Positions 46,749-56,125 of a stretch of DNA of 64,000 nucleotides are shown piece by piece; within the stretch, counting starts at the first letter, position 1; each line of letters opens with the position of its first letter. The translations under genes and the position numbers were made by a program. A model generated the notes under the pieces. That model was not told where the DNA came from and did no database searches. It was given only the letters and a program-made list of their open reading frames with translations. The stretch covers positions 2,542,001 to 2,606,000 of the forward strand of contig NZ_AP026678.1 of assembly GCF_025998815.1 (NCBI RefSeq), given 5' to 3'. The stretch comes from Ignavibacterium sp. (GTDB taxonomy: Bacteria > Bacteroidota > Ignavibacteria > Ignavibacteriales > Ignavibacteriaceae).

Positions 46749-49457
46749 ATGCCAACTGAAGAAAAATTACTTCATATCAAAGAGTACCTTCAAAAGGTAA
46801 AACAATCGCATAAAGAGCTTACAAAAAAAGAAGCATTCAAAGATTTACTTAATCGTTTATATGGCAACGATAGTGAAATAAAAAAGATTGTGGATAAAAT
46901 AACTTTGGGTGCTGAAACTACCATTCTGAATATTCCACGAAAACAAAAAACTCACAGAGGCAGCGCAGATACTCTTTACAACAAAATAATAATAGAGTTT
47001 GAAAACGATTTAAAGTTAACACTTGAACATGCAAAAGAACAATTAGCCGGCTATTTACTTGGTCAGTTTAATTCCGGCGAAGGATATAATTTCACCTTAA
47101 TTGCATCGGATTTTATTACCTGGAAAGTTTTTGCCCCTGATGTTGATTCATTAAACAGACTTTCAGATTTAAAAGAAGATGAACTTAAACTTGATGAAGT
47201 TAAATCAGCTTCATTCACTTTAACAGAAAGGAACAGTGAAGAATTCTATTATTGGATTGATAGATTTTTATTTCGTGAAGAAAAGCAAAAAGCAACTCTT
47301 AAAGCGATTGAAGAATCATTTGGATATCAGAGTAAAGTTTTTATTGAATGCTTTAGAGAAATGTATGCTTGGTTCAAGCAGGCAAAAAAATTCGGTGAAG
47401 TTCAGGTCTCTTTTGAACAGTGGGAAAAGTTTTTAAGCATTGCTTACGGACAGTTCGATGCCAAAGAAGAAGTTTTCATAATACACAGTTATCTTAGCGT
47501 CTTCGCAAAGATGCTTGCTTATAGTGTTATATCAAACGACGATTATATTGATGATAGCGAACTTAAGGCAATTCTTGATGGAACAATTTTCCACAAATAC
47601 AATATTCGAAATTTTGTTGAAAATGATTTTTTTCATTGGGTTGTAAGTGACAGAAACTTCAAAAATCTGAAGAATACTTTTCGAATAATTGCGCAAGAAA
47701 TTTCATCTTTTGATTTTAATAATGTTGATGAAGATGTATTAAAGGGTGTTTATCAGGAATTAATTGATATTGACACAAGACATTCTCTTGGCGAGTATTA
47801 TACACCTGATTGGCTCTGTGAGAAAATTATTAATGAGTTTTCTTTTACGAACACTGATAAAATTTTGGATCCGGCTTGTGGAAGCGGCTCATTTTTAAGA
47901 GCTGCGATTCATCGTTTCAAACAGCTTAATCCCGAATCAAGTGTTGAAGAAATTAATAACCACATATTCGGAATAGATATTCATCCTCTCAGCGTCCAAA
48001 TTGCAAAAACAACATTGCTGCTTGCTCTCGGAAAAGAAATTATAAACGCAAAGCAACCTGTTTATCTGAATATAATTCTTGCAAATACTTTACTTGCACC
48101 TGAAGGCGTGCAGGATCTTTTTGGTAAAGAGTTTTCATTAAATATTGATAAAGAAAAATTTAAACTTAACACTCAGATTCTTGAAGATGTAAATCTTTTT
48201 GATGATGCGCTTGAAGTTTGTGATGAACTTGCCGAGCAAACTCAAAATACTAAAAAAGAAGACGAAGAAACCTTTGAATATATTTTACGCAAGCGACTTA
48301 AAAATCATCAACTGACAAAACAGATTGTTGAAAGTTTTTATAAGGTTTATATCGGCTTAAAAACAGTTAAAGAAAAAGGAAGAGATAGCATCTGGAAATT
48401 TATTGTTCAAAATCTTTACAAGCCTTACTTCCTTGCTGGCAAGTTTGATTATGTAATCGGAAATCCTCCCTGGTTTACTTATAGTTCAATTAAAAATGAA
48501 GAATATCAAAATATTCTTAACACACTTGCAGAGAATTATAATGTTAAACCGGCAAAGGTTGCAAATTTTCCTCATCTTGAAATTGCTGCAATTTTTCAGG
48601 CGCATTGTGCCTCTTATTTTTTAAACCCAAAAGGAAAACTTGCCTTCGTTTTACCAAGAAGTTTTTTTAGTGCAGACCATCACGATAATACAAGAAGCGG
48701 AAAAGCAAAAGGATTCAGAATAAATAAAATCTGGGATCTCGATAAAGTTAATCCGTTGTTTCGGGTTCCGAGTTGTGTGTTCTTTGTTGAAAAGTATAAA
48801 GATGTAAAATCTGTTCCCATTAGTAATGTTAATGGAAAAATAATTTCCGGTAAATTACCCGAACACAATTGTAATCTTAAAGTTGCTTCTTCTTTGCTCG
48901 AAGAAAAGGAAGTTAAGTTTCATTATATCAAACAAGGGAATGCTTCTGCAATTTCAATCAGAAAAACAAAAAGCAATCAGTTAGAAAATCCATATAAGAA
49001 AAATTTTAAACAGGGCGCTACCATTGTTCCGAGATGTTTTTACTTTGTAGAACTTGACCAACAAATTCCACCCGATTTTGAAGATAGAATTTTGAATATT
49101 AAAACCTCCGAAGCAATTGAAGCTGATGCGAAAAGACCTTGGAAAGGCTTGAAGTTTAACGGAAAGATTGAGAGCAGATTTCTTTTTCGTACGGCACTTG
49201 CAAAAAGCATTTTGCCCTTTGCACTTTACAATCCTGATTTGGTAGTGCTGCCGGTTTTGATTGAAACTGATCACACAAACAACAAAACAATTAAACTGCT
49301 TGAAAGCGAGGAACTTAGAAGAGAAGGTTATCTTAATGCAGCAAGATGGTTTAAGAATGTTGAAGACACTTGGCAGCTTTTAAGGACAGAAAAGAATCAA
49401 AGTATTTCAAGCGTGGATTATCTTAATTGGCAAAATAAACTTACGAACAAAATCTAA
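46749..49457 (+). CDS. Eco57I-type single-chain restriction-modification/N6-adenine methylase protein (3' end frameshifted)
   Basis: The intact part is 902 residues. Near the N terminus is RGSADTLYNKIIIEFEN, a PD-(D/E)xK-like nuclease segment with Glu instead of the usual Lys. The methylase has motif I ILDPACGSGSFLRAAIHR (~372), a FGIDIHPLSVQIAKTTLLLA segment and motif IV YVIGNPPWFTYS (~570). A target-recognition region follows. It is of the type IIG style in which one chain cuts and methylates. The frame closes at 49457, but homologous sequence continues in other frames to 49927. Confidence 0.85.
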   Translation: MPTEEKLLHIKEYLQKVKQSHKELTKKEAFKDLLNRLYGNDSEIKKIVDKITLGAETTILNIPRKQKTHRGSADTLYNKIIIEFENDLKLTLEHAKEQLAGYLLGQFNSGEGYNFTLIASDFITWKVFAPDVDSLNRLSDLKEDELKLDEVKSASFTLTERNSEEFYYWIDRFLFREEKQKATLKAIEESFGYQSKVFIECFREMYAWFKQAKKFGEVQVSFEQWEKFLSIAYGQFDAKEEVFIIHSYLSVFAKMLAYSVISNDDYIDDSELKAILDGTIFHKYNIRNFVENDFFHWVVSDRNFKNLKNTFRIIAQEISSFDFNNVDEDVLKGVYQELIDIDTRHSLGEYYTPDWLCEKIINEFSFTNTDKILDPACGSGSFLRAAIHRFKQLNPESSVEEINNHIFGIDIHPLSVQIAKTTLLLALGKEIINAKQPVYLNIILANTLLAPEGVQDLFGKEFSLNIDKEKFKLNTQILEDVNLFDDALEVCDELAEQTQNTKKEDEETFEYILRKRLKNHQLTKQIVESFYKVYIGLKTVKEKGRDSIWKFIVQNLYKPYFLAGKFDYVIGNPPWFTYSSIKNEEYQNILNTLAENYNVKPAKVANFPHLEIAAIFQAHCASYFLNPKGKLAFVLPRSFFSADHHDNTRSGKAKGFRINKIWDLDKVNPLFRVPSCVFFVEKYKDVKSVPISNVNGKIISGKLPEHNCNLKVASSLLEEKEVKFHYIKQGNASAISIRKTKSNQLENPYKKNFKQGATIVPRCFYFVELDQQIPPDFEDRILNIKTSEAIEADAKRPWKGLKFNGKIESRFLFRTALAKSILPFALYNPDLVVLPVLIETDHTNNKTIKLLESEELRREGYLNAARWFKNVEDTWQLLRTEKNQSISSVDYLNWQNKLTNKI

Positions 49458-49927
49458 ATGCGACTATTTGGTTTTGCTATACATACAATATGTCGGGAAA
49501 GACGCTTAGTGCTACGGTTATTGATAGAACCAGGATTGGATTTCAACTTTATAGTTGATTATGCAACTTTTCGTACGACTTATTTTCTGAGAATGAAGCT
49601 TATTATCTTAAGCTCTATTTTAAATTCATCAATTCCTAATTTAATGATGAAAGAATTTCAGTCGCGAGGCTTGTTTGGTGCAAGGCATGTTCAAAAAAAA
49701 TCCTCGACATATATTTTCCGCGTTATGATGAGTCAAATGAAGCACACAGACAACTTGCAGAATTAAGTAAAGCGGCGCATCAAAAAGCAAAAGAATATTT
49801 GGAGAAAAATCCGCCACAAAAAGAGTTATCAGCCACACGTCTTGGCAGATTAAGAATGGAAATAAAAAAATACCTTTCCGAAGAAATGAAAGAGATTGAT
49901 AAGTTAGTCAAAATAATTTTGAGGTAA
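49458..49927 (+). pseudogene. frameshifted C-terminal part of the restriction-modification gene
   Basis: Pieces of one protein can be read in alternating frames: KCDYLVLLYIQYVGKDA, then SATVIDRTRIGFQLYS, VDYATF, FSENEAYYL, ILNSSIPNLMMKEFQSRGLF, then after a run of eight A ILDIYFPRYDESNEAHRQLA and ATRLGRLRMEIKKYLSEEMK ending at TAA 49925-49927. At least five frame changes occur between about 49440 and 49690. The end matches the usual tail of N6 methylases. This is either local sequence error or decay; the A8 run alone could be a phase-variable site. Confidence 0.75.
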
Positions 49928-49930
49928 TTT

Positions 49931-50755
49931 ATGGTACACGGAAATCACTGGGAATCGGTAATAAACATTGAGGAAAAAGGAGTTCTTTCGACTTTGATGA
50001 AGAAAATATTAAAACAGGGAATACCATCTGATCCCAAAACTTATTCATTAAATGAAGGCAATAAAACCTTTAAATATTATACATACCCAGATACAAATCT
50101 CAGATTCATAGCTTTTGGCATAAGGAATTCTCAATCAGAATCTCTTGAGATTATAAACTCAATACCATTTTGTTATGCGGGCACAGATATCTTCTTAAAA
50201 ATAGATGAAGTTTATGTTGATAGTGAAACCTATGAAGCAATAATTCAAAGCTCAACAATTGATGGAATTAAAATTAATTTCTATGACCCATTATTTTTAA
50301 TGAATATGGATGTTTATATGAAAGATACTTTCAGAATATTTCGGATTGCTGGCTTGGCATATTCACTCTTTAAAACTAAACCCAATATAATAAGTTTAAT
50401 TGATGAAAAAGTTCTTGAAGAAGCAGAATTAAAGGGTTCTATTGAACATCTTAAAATGTTCACTAAATTAAAATCAGAAAACGGAACAGCTTTTTATAAT
50501 CTTGCTGAGATGAGAGATTTGCCTTACAACTATAACCTAGATGATTGTTTCGTTCAATCTTTCATTGAGGAAGTTTCGGAATTTGAACTGGAAAAACAAA
50601 AAATATATCAGTTAAAATTATCCATTGGCCATCCCGAAAAGCCAATTAAATTATTTTTATATGCCACTGAAAAGATAATTGAAAGTGGTTATAAACCACA
50701 GGTTGGTGATAATATTTACAGTTATATCTGGATGCAGGGATACTCTACTCATTAA
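49931..50755 (+). CDS. hypothetical protein next to the restriction-modification gene
   Basis: I do not recognise this 274-residue protein. It starts MVHGNHWESVINIEEKGVLS, has no signal peptide or membrane span, is alpha/beta in composition with IPFCYAGTDIFLKIDEVYVD and ends VGDNIYSYIWMQGYSTH. The stop of the restriction-modification gene is 3 bases before its ATG, so it is probably co-transcribed, which makes a defence or self-protection role possible but unproven. The next 150 bases hold only a fragment reading LTEEIKEINQWLV, perhaps a gene remnant. Confidence 0.75.
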   Translation: MVHGNHWESVINIEEKGVLSTLMKKILKQGIPSDPKTYSLNEGNKTFKYYTYPDTNLRFIAFGIRNSQSESLEIINSIPFCYAGTDIFLKIDEVYVDSETYEAIIQSSTIDGIKINFYDPLFLMNMDVYMKDTFRIFRIAGLAYSLFKTKPNIISLIDEKVLEEAELKGSIEHLKMFTKLKSENGTAFYNLAEMRDLPYNYNLDDCFVQSFIEEVSEFELEKQKIYQLKLSIGHPEKPIKLFLYATEKIIESGYKPQVGDNIYSYIWMQGYSTH

Positions 50756-50905
50756 ATCAAACACAATAAAAGCTTATAATCATTTTTAACGGATTAGGTT
50801 AGCTATTTAATTTTTTTTAAAACACGCACATTAACGGAAGAAATAAAAGAAATAAATCAGTGGTTGGTGAGATGATTGAGTGAAAGAAATTTAGATTGTT
50901 TTAAT

Positions 50906-51919
50906 TTATATACTTAAATCAAAACCGTACTTTTGATAGCTAATTAAACCTTTTCTATTATGTTCCATTAACCAACCTTTCTCATTATGACTTTTTTCAA
51001 CAAGGTCTTCGGTTTTTACATCTTTAAATTTATTATGTATGAATTCTATTGTTTCTAGTTCGTCTTCACTAAATAATTTATCATTGAAATCTTTTAAAGG
51101 CACTGGGGATTCAACAATTGAAGAATTAATTTCTTTAAGCTCGAATTCGATATAATTTTCATTTGTAAGAAAATCATAGTTCAAATCATATCTGAATGGA
51201 ACCGGTCCCATCTGAATTGCTTGATATCTGTTACCTGTTATAGAATAACCATAATTTTTGAAGAAATAAAAATCACAATAAAACAATAACTTATTCATTC
51301 TAACTTTAAAAATATTTCTATTTTTCTTCAAAAAGAATAAAACCAGATTGGCAAATTTTTCGAAATTAGGTACAGAATAACCAGTGAATTCATTTGGAAT
51401 AAGTTCTTCATTCCAAATTTCTTTTTTTAATCTTTGATAAGAATTTCCAACTTCTATAAAAGATTTTATTTTTTGCACTAACTGCTCAAATTTGTTTTCA
51501 GAAAATAAATTTCTTTTATTTTCAATAATTTTTAGAAATTCTTCTGGTCTTATTGCAAGGTTTAACAATGTTCCGTTGCTTAAATTTGGCACCTCTCCTT
51601 TTTCATAATTTCTATAAATATTAGCTCCAAATCCCAGTACTTCGGACATTTTTGCAGCAGAGAGTCCATACTTTTTACGGGTACGAATAAGCTGCTCAGA
51701 GAAAGGTATTGAATGAATTTCTCTATATTGATTTTTAACTTGCTGCAAATTTTTTTCATCCAACTCTGTGTTTGTAAATCTTTCTTTACACGACTCACAT
51801 TCATAAAACAACTTATGAATTCTATATTCTTCATTTCTGAATATAATTTTTGCCGGCTCTCTCTTTAAGGTCAACCTTTCATTTCCACAAAACGGGCATT
51901 TTATATTATTCATTTTCAT
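50906..51919 (-). CDS. MqsA-like / Panacea (DUF4065) antitoxin
   Basis: The 337-residue protein has an N-terminal zinc finger (CPFCGNERLTL, ECESCKERFTN) and an Xre-like helix-turn-helix (EQLIRTRKKYGLSAAKMSEV, GANIYRNYEKGEVP) as in MqsA, then a C-terminal Panacea/SocA domain (VRMNKLLFYCDFYFFKNYGY, SITGNRYQAIQMGPVPFRYD). Panacea domains neutralise many unrelated toxins. Its ATG overlaps the end of an MqsR-like gene by 4 bases. It probably also represses the pair through the repeats at 52305-52363. Confidence 0.88.
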   Translation of the reverse strand: MKMNNIKCPFCGNERLTLKREPAKIIFRNEEYRIHKLFYECESCKERFTNTELDEKNLQQVKNQYREIHSIPFSEQLIRTRKKYGLSAAKMSEVLGFGANIYRNYEKGEVPNLSNGTLLNLAIRPEEFLKIIENKRNLFSENKFEQLVQKIKSFIEVGNSYQRLKKEIWNEELIPNEFTGYSVPNFEKFANLVLFFLKKNRNIFKVRMNKLLFYCDFYFFKNYGYSITGNRYQAIQMGPVPFRYDLNYDFLTNENYIEFELKEINSSIVESPVPLKDFNDKLFSEDELETIEFIHNKFKDVKTEDLVEKSHNEKGWLMEHNRKGLISYQKYGFDLSI

Positions 51920-52278
51920 TTTCCTCTCTTGAATTTATATTTCAATTTATGTTCTGCGATGTGAAAAGAAATGCAGATTACAGAGGAGTTTGGCAAACCC
52001 ATTTCAATTTTTATGTATACCTCTTGAGATTTTATTTTCATACCAAATTCCCAATAATCAGCATGCTCGGGATATAATGTATTTCTATTCGGTCCTGAAC
52101 AGTAATTATCAACGCTTAGCTTTTCTATATATTTTTTTCGTTCAATAGGAGTAATTTCAAGAGCAGCCAGTGTTTGTAGGTTTTTATTTCTATCATTACG
52201 GAATATGATATCGTAAATTTTGATTTTGGTTTTTAGATCTCGAAGAAATTTTTCGACTATTTCTTTTTCCACAATCAA
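51916..52278 (-). CDS. MqsR-like toxin
   Basis: The 120-residue protein begins MIVEKEIVEKFLRDLKTKIK and has TLAALEITPIERKKYIEKLS, YWEFGMKIKSQEVYIKI and ICISFHIAEHKLKYKFK, the layout of MqsR-type RNase toxins (YwefG, vyIKi, visFH). The overlap with the antitoxin gene downstream and the operator repeats upstream fit a type II toxin-antitoxin pair. As in mqsRA the toxin gene comes first. Confidence 0.85.
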   Translation of the reverse strand: MIVEKEIVEKFLRDLKTKIKIYDIIFRNDRNKNLQTLAALEITPIERKKYIEKLSVDNYCSGPNRNTLYPEHADYWEFGMKIKSQEVYIKIEMGLPNSSVICISFHIAEHKLKYKFKRGK

Positions 52279-52304
52279 AATTAAATTTATTTATAATACA
52301 AGTC

Positions 52305-52363
52305 AACTATAAAATTTAATATATGCATATAAAGTTTAAATATTAAACTATAAAGTTTAATAT
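52305..52363 (-). promoter_or_regulatory. operator-like repeats upstream of the toxin-antitoxin pair
   Basis: The unit ACTATAAAATTTAATAT / TATAAAGTTTAAATATT / ACTATAAAGTTTAATAT occurs three times, and TATTAAACT-ATAA-AGTTTAATA (52341-52362) is a clear palindrome. The block lies 27-85 bases before the toxin start, where autoregulation by the antitoxin helix-turn-helix would act. Confidence 0.7.
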
Positions 52364-52518
52364 TTTTATTCGGGAAGTAATTTTTCAGCGAAAAATAGAT
52401 TTCATTACAAAATTAGAGATTTCAGGATATTTTTATATTCAAAATATTGTGTAGGAATAAAATAAAATGCGCAATTAAAGTATATGTTTTCATTTTAAGG
52501 CTTAAGGCAATTAATCCT

Positions 52519-52526
52519 TATATTTG
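52519..52526 (+). promoter_or_regulatory. TAnnTTTG promoter element of valS
   Basis: TATATTTGCACTCAAA, identical over its first 14 or more bases to the element at 46693, lies 49 bases before the valS ATG. Confidence 0.55.
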
Positions 52527-52574
52527 CACTCAAATTTTTTCTTTCACAAAGATTTTTTCGAAGGATAGTATTTA

Positions 52575-55196
52575 ATGTCTGAAAATAGTTTTTCGCAAGT
52601 TCCCAAAGCATATAATCCAGCTGATGTTGAGGATAAATGGTATAAGTACTGGTACGATTACGAACTTTATCATTCAGAAGTTGATAAAAACAAAAAACCG
52701 TATGTAATTCCAATTCCACCGCCAAATATAACAGGTATGTTAACGATGGGTCATATCCTTAATAATACTCTTCAGGATATTTTCATTCGTTTAAAGAGAA
52801 TGCAAGGTTATAATGCCTGCTGGGTTCCGGGAACTGATCACGCTTCAATTGCTACCGAAACAAAAGTAACAAAATTTTTAGAAGAAAAAGGAATAAAGAA
52901 AAAAGAAATCGGAAGAGAGGAATTTCTTAAACATTGCTGGCAGTGGAAAGAACAATATGGCGGAATAATAATCCAGCAACTGAAAAAACTTGGTGTTAGC
53001 TGCGATTGGCGACGCGAGCGATTCACAATGGATGAGGATTACTATCGCGAAGTGATTAAAGCTTTTGTTGATTTGTACAAAGAAGGGAAAATTTATCGCG
53101 GTTACAGAATGGTTAACTGGGATCCCGCCAACAAATCTGCAATCTCTGATGAAGAAGTAATTTATAAAACTGTTAATGGAAAGCTCTGGTATTTCAAATA
53201 TCCTGTTGTTGATAGTAATGAATTTATAATTGTTGCAACAACACGACCAGAAACAATGCTGGGCGATACTGCTGTTGCTGTTAATCCGGATGATGAACGA
53301 TACAAACATCTTATTGGAAAGGTAGTAAAACTTCCGATTGTTGAAAGAGAAATTCCAATTATAGCTGATGAGTATGTTGATAAGGAATTCGGAACAGGTG
53401 CTGTGAAAGTAACACCAGCACACGATGTAAACGACTACGAAATGGGAATGCGACATAAACTTCAGTTCATTAATATTTTTAATGATGATGCAACAACAAA
53501 TGAAAATGTGCCGGATTGGTTGCAACATCAGGATAGATATGAAGTTCGTAAGAAAGTTGTTGCAAAGTTTGAAGAGCTTGGTTTGTTACACAAGATTGAA
53601 GATTATCAAACAAAAATCGGATACTCCGAAAGAGGCAATGTTCCCATTGAACCATACTTAAGTGAACAATGGTTTATGAAAATGGACGAACTTGCCAAAC
53701 CTGCCATTGATGTTGTGAAAGAAGGAAGAATAAAATTTTATCCAAAACACTGGGAAAAAACTTATTTCCACTGGATGGAAAACATTAAAGACTGGTGTAT
53801 ATCACGTCAGCTTTGGTGGGGACATAGAATTCCTGTTTGGTATCACAAACAAACGGGCGAAATTTATTGTGATGTAAATCCTCCAAAAGATTTGCAGAAT
53901 TATAAACAAGATGAAGATGTACTTGATACCTGGGCATCAAGCTGGCTATGGGCGCACGCAATTTTCAGAACTGAAGAAGAAAGAAAATATTATTATCCAA
54001 CTGACACACTCGTTACAGGTCCTGATATTATTTTCTTCTGGGTTGCACGAATGATAATGGCTGGAATGCATTTTATGAAAGATATTCCTTTCCGCGATGT
54101 TTACTTCACAAGCATCATTCGCGATGCTCAGGGAAGAAAGATGAGCAAATCGCTTGGCAACTCTCCAGACCCACTTGAAGTGATTAAAGAATATGGTGCG
54201 GATGCTTTAAGGTTTACGGTGATTTATCTCGCACCTCTCGGACAGGATGTTCTATTTAGTACAGAGAAATGTGAACTCGGAAGAAACTTTGCAAATAAGA
54301 TATGGAATGCCGGCAGATTTCTTTTGATGAACAAAGAAACTATTAAAACGGATAAATCTCTGATTGACAAACACAAAGACTTTGCGGATGAGTGGATAAT
54401 CTCACGACTTAATCAAACTCTTCTTCAATTCAATAAAGCGATGGATGATTTTGAAGTTAACAATGCAATTAAAATTGTTTATTCGTTCATCTGGAATGAT
54501 TACTGTGATTGGTATGTAGAAATGATTAAAGGCAGATTGTATGGTGATAATGATGAAGTTAAATCTGCAGTATTAACCAGAGCCATTTCAATTTTTGAAG
54601 ATGCATTAAAAATGCTTCATCCTTTTATGCCATTTATAACTGAAGAGTTGTGGCAATTACTACAACCAAGAAAAGAAGGTGAAAGTATTTCTGTATCAGA
54701 ATTTCCGAAAGCTGATGAAAGTCTGATTAAAGAAGTCGCGGAAAATGAAATGGATTTTGTAAAAGATATCATCACTGCAATCAGAAACATTCGTGGTGAA
54801 ATGAACATTGCACCTTCTAAAAAAGTTAATGCTCTGATAAAATCCAACGAAGTAAAAGAACATCAGATTGACTACATAAAAAAACTTGCAAAGGTTGAAG
54901 AACTTACAGTTAATGCGAATGTTCAAAAACCAAAAGCTAGTGCTTCGGCTGTTTTACGAGATGTTGAGATATTCATTCCACTCGAAGGACTTATTGATCT
55001 TGAAGTTGAGAGACAAAGGTTGCAGAAAGAAATTCAGCGACTTGAAAATTCAATTGCCGGAGTTGAAAAAAAACTGAGCAATGAAAAATTTGTTAACAAC
55101 GCTCCCGCAGAGGTAGTTGAGAAAGAAAGAGCAAAACAAAAAGATTGGCAGGAGAATCTGAAAAAGTTGAAAGAGATTTTTGAGAGTTTGAATTAA
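52575..55196 (+). CDS. valS: valyl-tRNA synthetase
   Basis: The 873-residue class I synthetase charges tRNA-Val. It has PPPNITGMLTMGHILNNTLQ with the HIGH-type motif GHIL, WVPGTDHASIAT, the CP1 editing domain (ATTRPETMLGDTAVAVNP), the zinc-less WCISRQLWWGHRIPVWY segment, GRKMSKSLGNSPDP with the KMSKS loop, the anticodon-binding domain and a C-terminal coiled coil (LEVERQRLQKEIQRLENS). AAGGA precedes the ATG. Confidence 0.97.
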   Translation: MSENSFSQVPKAYNPADVEDKWYKYWYDYELYHSEVDKNKKPYVIPIPPPNITGMLTMGHILNNTLQDIFIRLKRMQGYNACWVPGTDHASIATETKVTKFLEEKGIKKKEIGREEFLKHCWQWKEQYGGIIIQQLKKLGVSCDWRRERFTMDEDYYREVIKAFVDLYKEGKIYRGYRMVNWDPANKSAISDEEVIYKTVNGKLWYFKYPVVDSNEFIIVATTRPETMLGDTAVAVNPDDERYKHLIGKVVKLPIVEREIPIIADEYVDKEFGTGAVKVTPAHDVNDYEMGMRHKLQFINIFNDDATTNENVPDWLQHQDRYEVRKKVVAKFEELGLLHKIEDYQTKIGYSERGNVPIEPYLSEQWFMKMDELAKPAIDVVKEGRIKFYPKHWEKTYFHWMENIKDWCISRQLWWGHRIPVWYHKQTGEIYCDVNPPKDLQNYKQDEDVLDTWASSWLWAHAIFRTEEERKYYYPTDTLVTGPDIIFFWVARMIMAGMHFMKDIPFRDVYFTSIIRDAQGRKMSKSLGNSPDPLEVIKEYGADALRFTVIYLAPLGQDVLFSTEKCELGRNFANKIWNAGRFLLMNKETIKTDKSLIDKHKDFADEWIISRLNQTLLQFNKAMDDFEVNNAIKIVYSFIWNDYCDWYVEMIKGRLYGDNDEVKSAVLTRAISIFEDALKMLHPFMPFITEELWQLLQPRKEGESISVSEFPKADESLIKEVAENEMDFVKDIITAIRNIRGEMNIAPSKKVNALIKSNEVKEHQIDYIKKLAKVEELTVNANVQKPKASASAVLRDVEIFIPLEGLIDLEVERQRLQKEIQRLENSIAGVEKKLSNEKFVNNAPAEVVEKERAKQKDWQENLKKLKEIFESLN

Positions 55197-55243
55197 ATAG
55201 TGGATTGCTGAATAGAGTTTTGTACGACTAATTATAATAATTG

Positions 55244-55400
55244 CCACGCTCTTCAGAGCGTGGGAAAAAAATGATAACTAATAAAATGGACTTTAGTCCA
55301 ATTATTGTTCTTGTTGTTTGGGCTAAAGCCCGGAATATTTTTTGGATTTAACATTCTCCAGCATAAATGCCGGAGCTATTTTGGAGCTACACAACACTAT
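55244..55400. repeat. dispersed repeat block with CCACGCTC hairpin and GGGCTAAAGCCC
   Basis: CCACGCTC-TTCA-GAGCGTGG is a perfect 8-bp hairpin, followed by TGGACTTTAGTCCA (palindrome), GGGCTAAAGCCC (palindrome) and CTCCAGCATAAATGCCGGAG. Similar blocks occur widely in Bacteroidota genomes. It occupies most of the 333 bases between valS and the DinB gene. Confidence 0.7.
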
Positions 55401-55529
55401 CTAAAATTGCAGGACGAAAATTAAATCAAAAGACTTTAGTACCATTTGCAATAAATATGAGTTAATGCTCAATGTTCTCTTTTTCTATTTTTACCCAACC
55501 AAATACCAAGGCAATTGAAAGGATTTAGA

Positions 55530-56027
55530 ATGTATTACAAAATATCCGATTTCATAAACGATTGGACTTACGAGTCCGAAGCAACTTTAAAAGTTTTCAA
55601 TAATCTCACAGATGAATCACTAACCAAAAAAGTAAATGAAAATGTTAGAACAGCAGGAAGACTTGCCTGGCATATTACAACATCAATCAGCGAAATGGCA
55701 CAACGGACAGGATTGTCATTCCAAGCAGTTGATGAAAATTCTTTTCCCGCAACAGTTAAAGAAATAGCTGATGCTTATAAAACCTCTTCAGAAAATTTAT
55801 TGAATGAGATAAAAGAAAAATGGACAGATGAAACTCTGCAGCAGGAAGATGATATGTACGGAGAAAAATGGAAACGAGGAACAACATTATCTGTAATTAT
55901 AAATCATCAGATTCATCATCGCGCTCAATTAACAGTAGTAATGAGGTTATTGGGATTAAAAGTTCCGGGCATCTACGGACCAGCAAAAGAGGAATGGACA
56001 AATTTCGGAATGGCTGCACAGGAGTAA
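55530..56027 (+). CDS. DinB family protein
   Basis: The 165-residue protein starts MYYKISDFINDWTYESEATL, has AGRLAWHITTSISEMAQRTG and IINHQIHHRAQLTVVMRLLG, giving the His residues of the DinB metal site, and ends VPGIYGPAKEEW, typical of the Bacteroidota/Firmicutes DinB branch. AAAGGA lies before the ATG; a TTG five codons upstream is less likely. Substrate unknown. Confidence 0.88.
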   Translation: MYYKISDFINDWTYESEATLKVFNNLTDESLTKKVNENVRTAGRLAWHITTSISEMAQRTGLSFQAVDENSFPATVKEIADAYKTSSENLLNEIKEKWTDETLQQEDDMYGEKWKRGTTLSVIINHQIHHRAQLTVVMRLLGLKVPGIYGPAKEEWTNFGMAAQE

Positions 56028-56092
56028 TTGCTTCAAAGTTTAAATCACTTCTTTTTCTACAATCATTTTAATGCGCTTTTATTAACTTTGTC

Positions 56093-56100
56093 TGTGACTT
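56093..56100 (+). promoter_or_regulatory. TAnnTTTG promoter element of the amylase gene
   Basis: TAACTTTG lies 25 bases before the ATG at 56126. Confidence 0.4.
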
Positions 56101-56125
56101 TTTCCTAATCATAAAAGAGAATCCT

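Noticed and set aside
49685-49700. Programmed ribosomal frameshift at the A8 run
   Set aside because: Several further frame changes lie just upstream, so a single programmed slip would not restore the protein.
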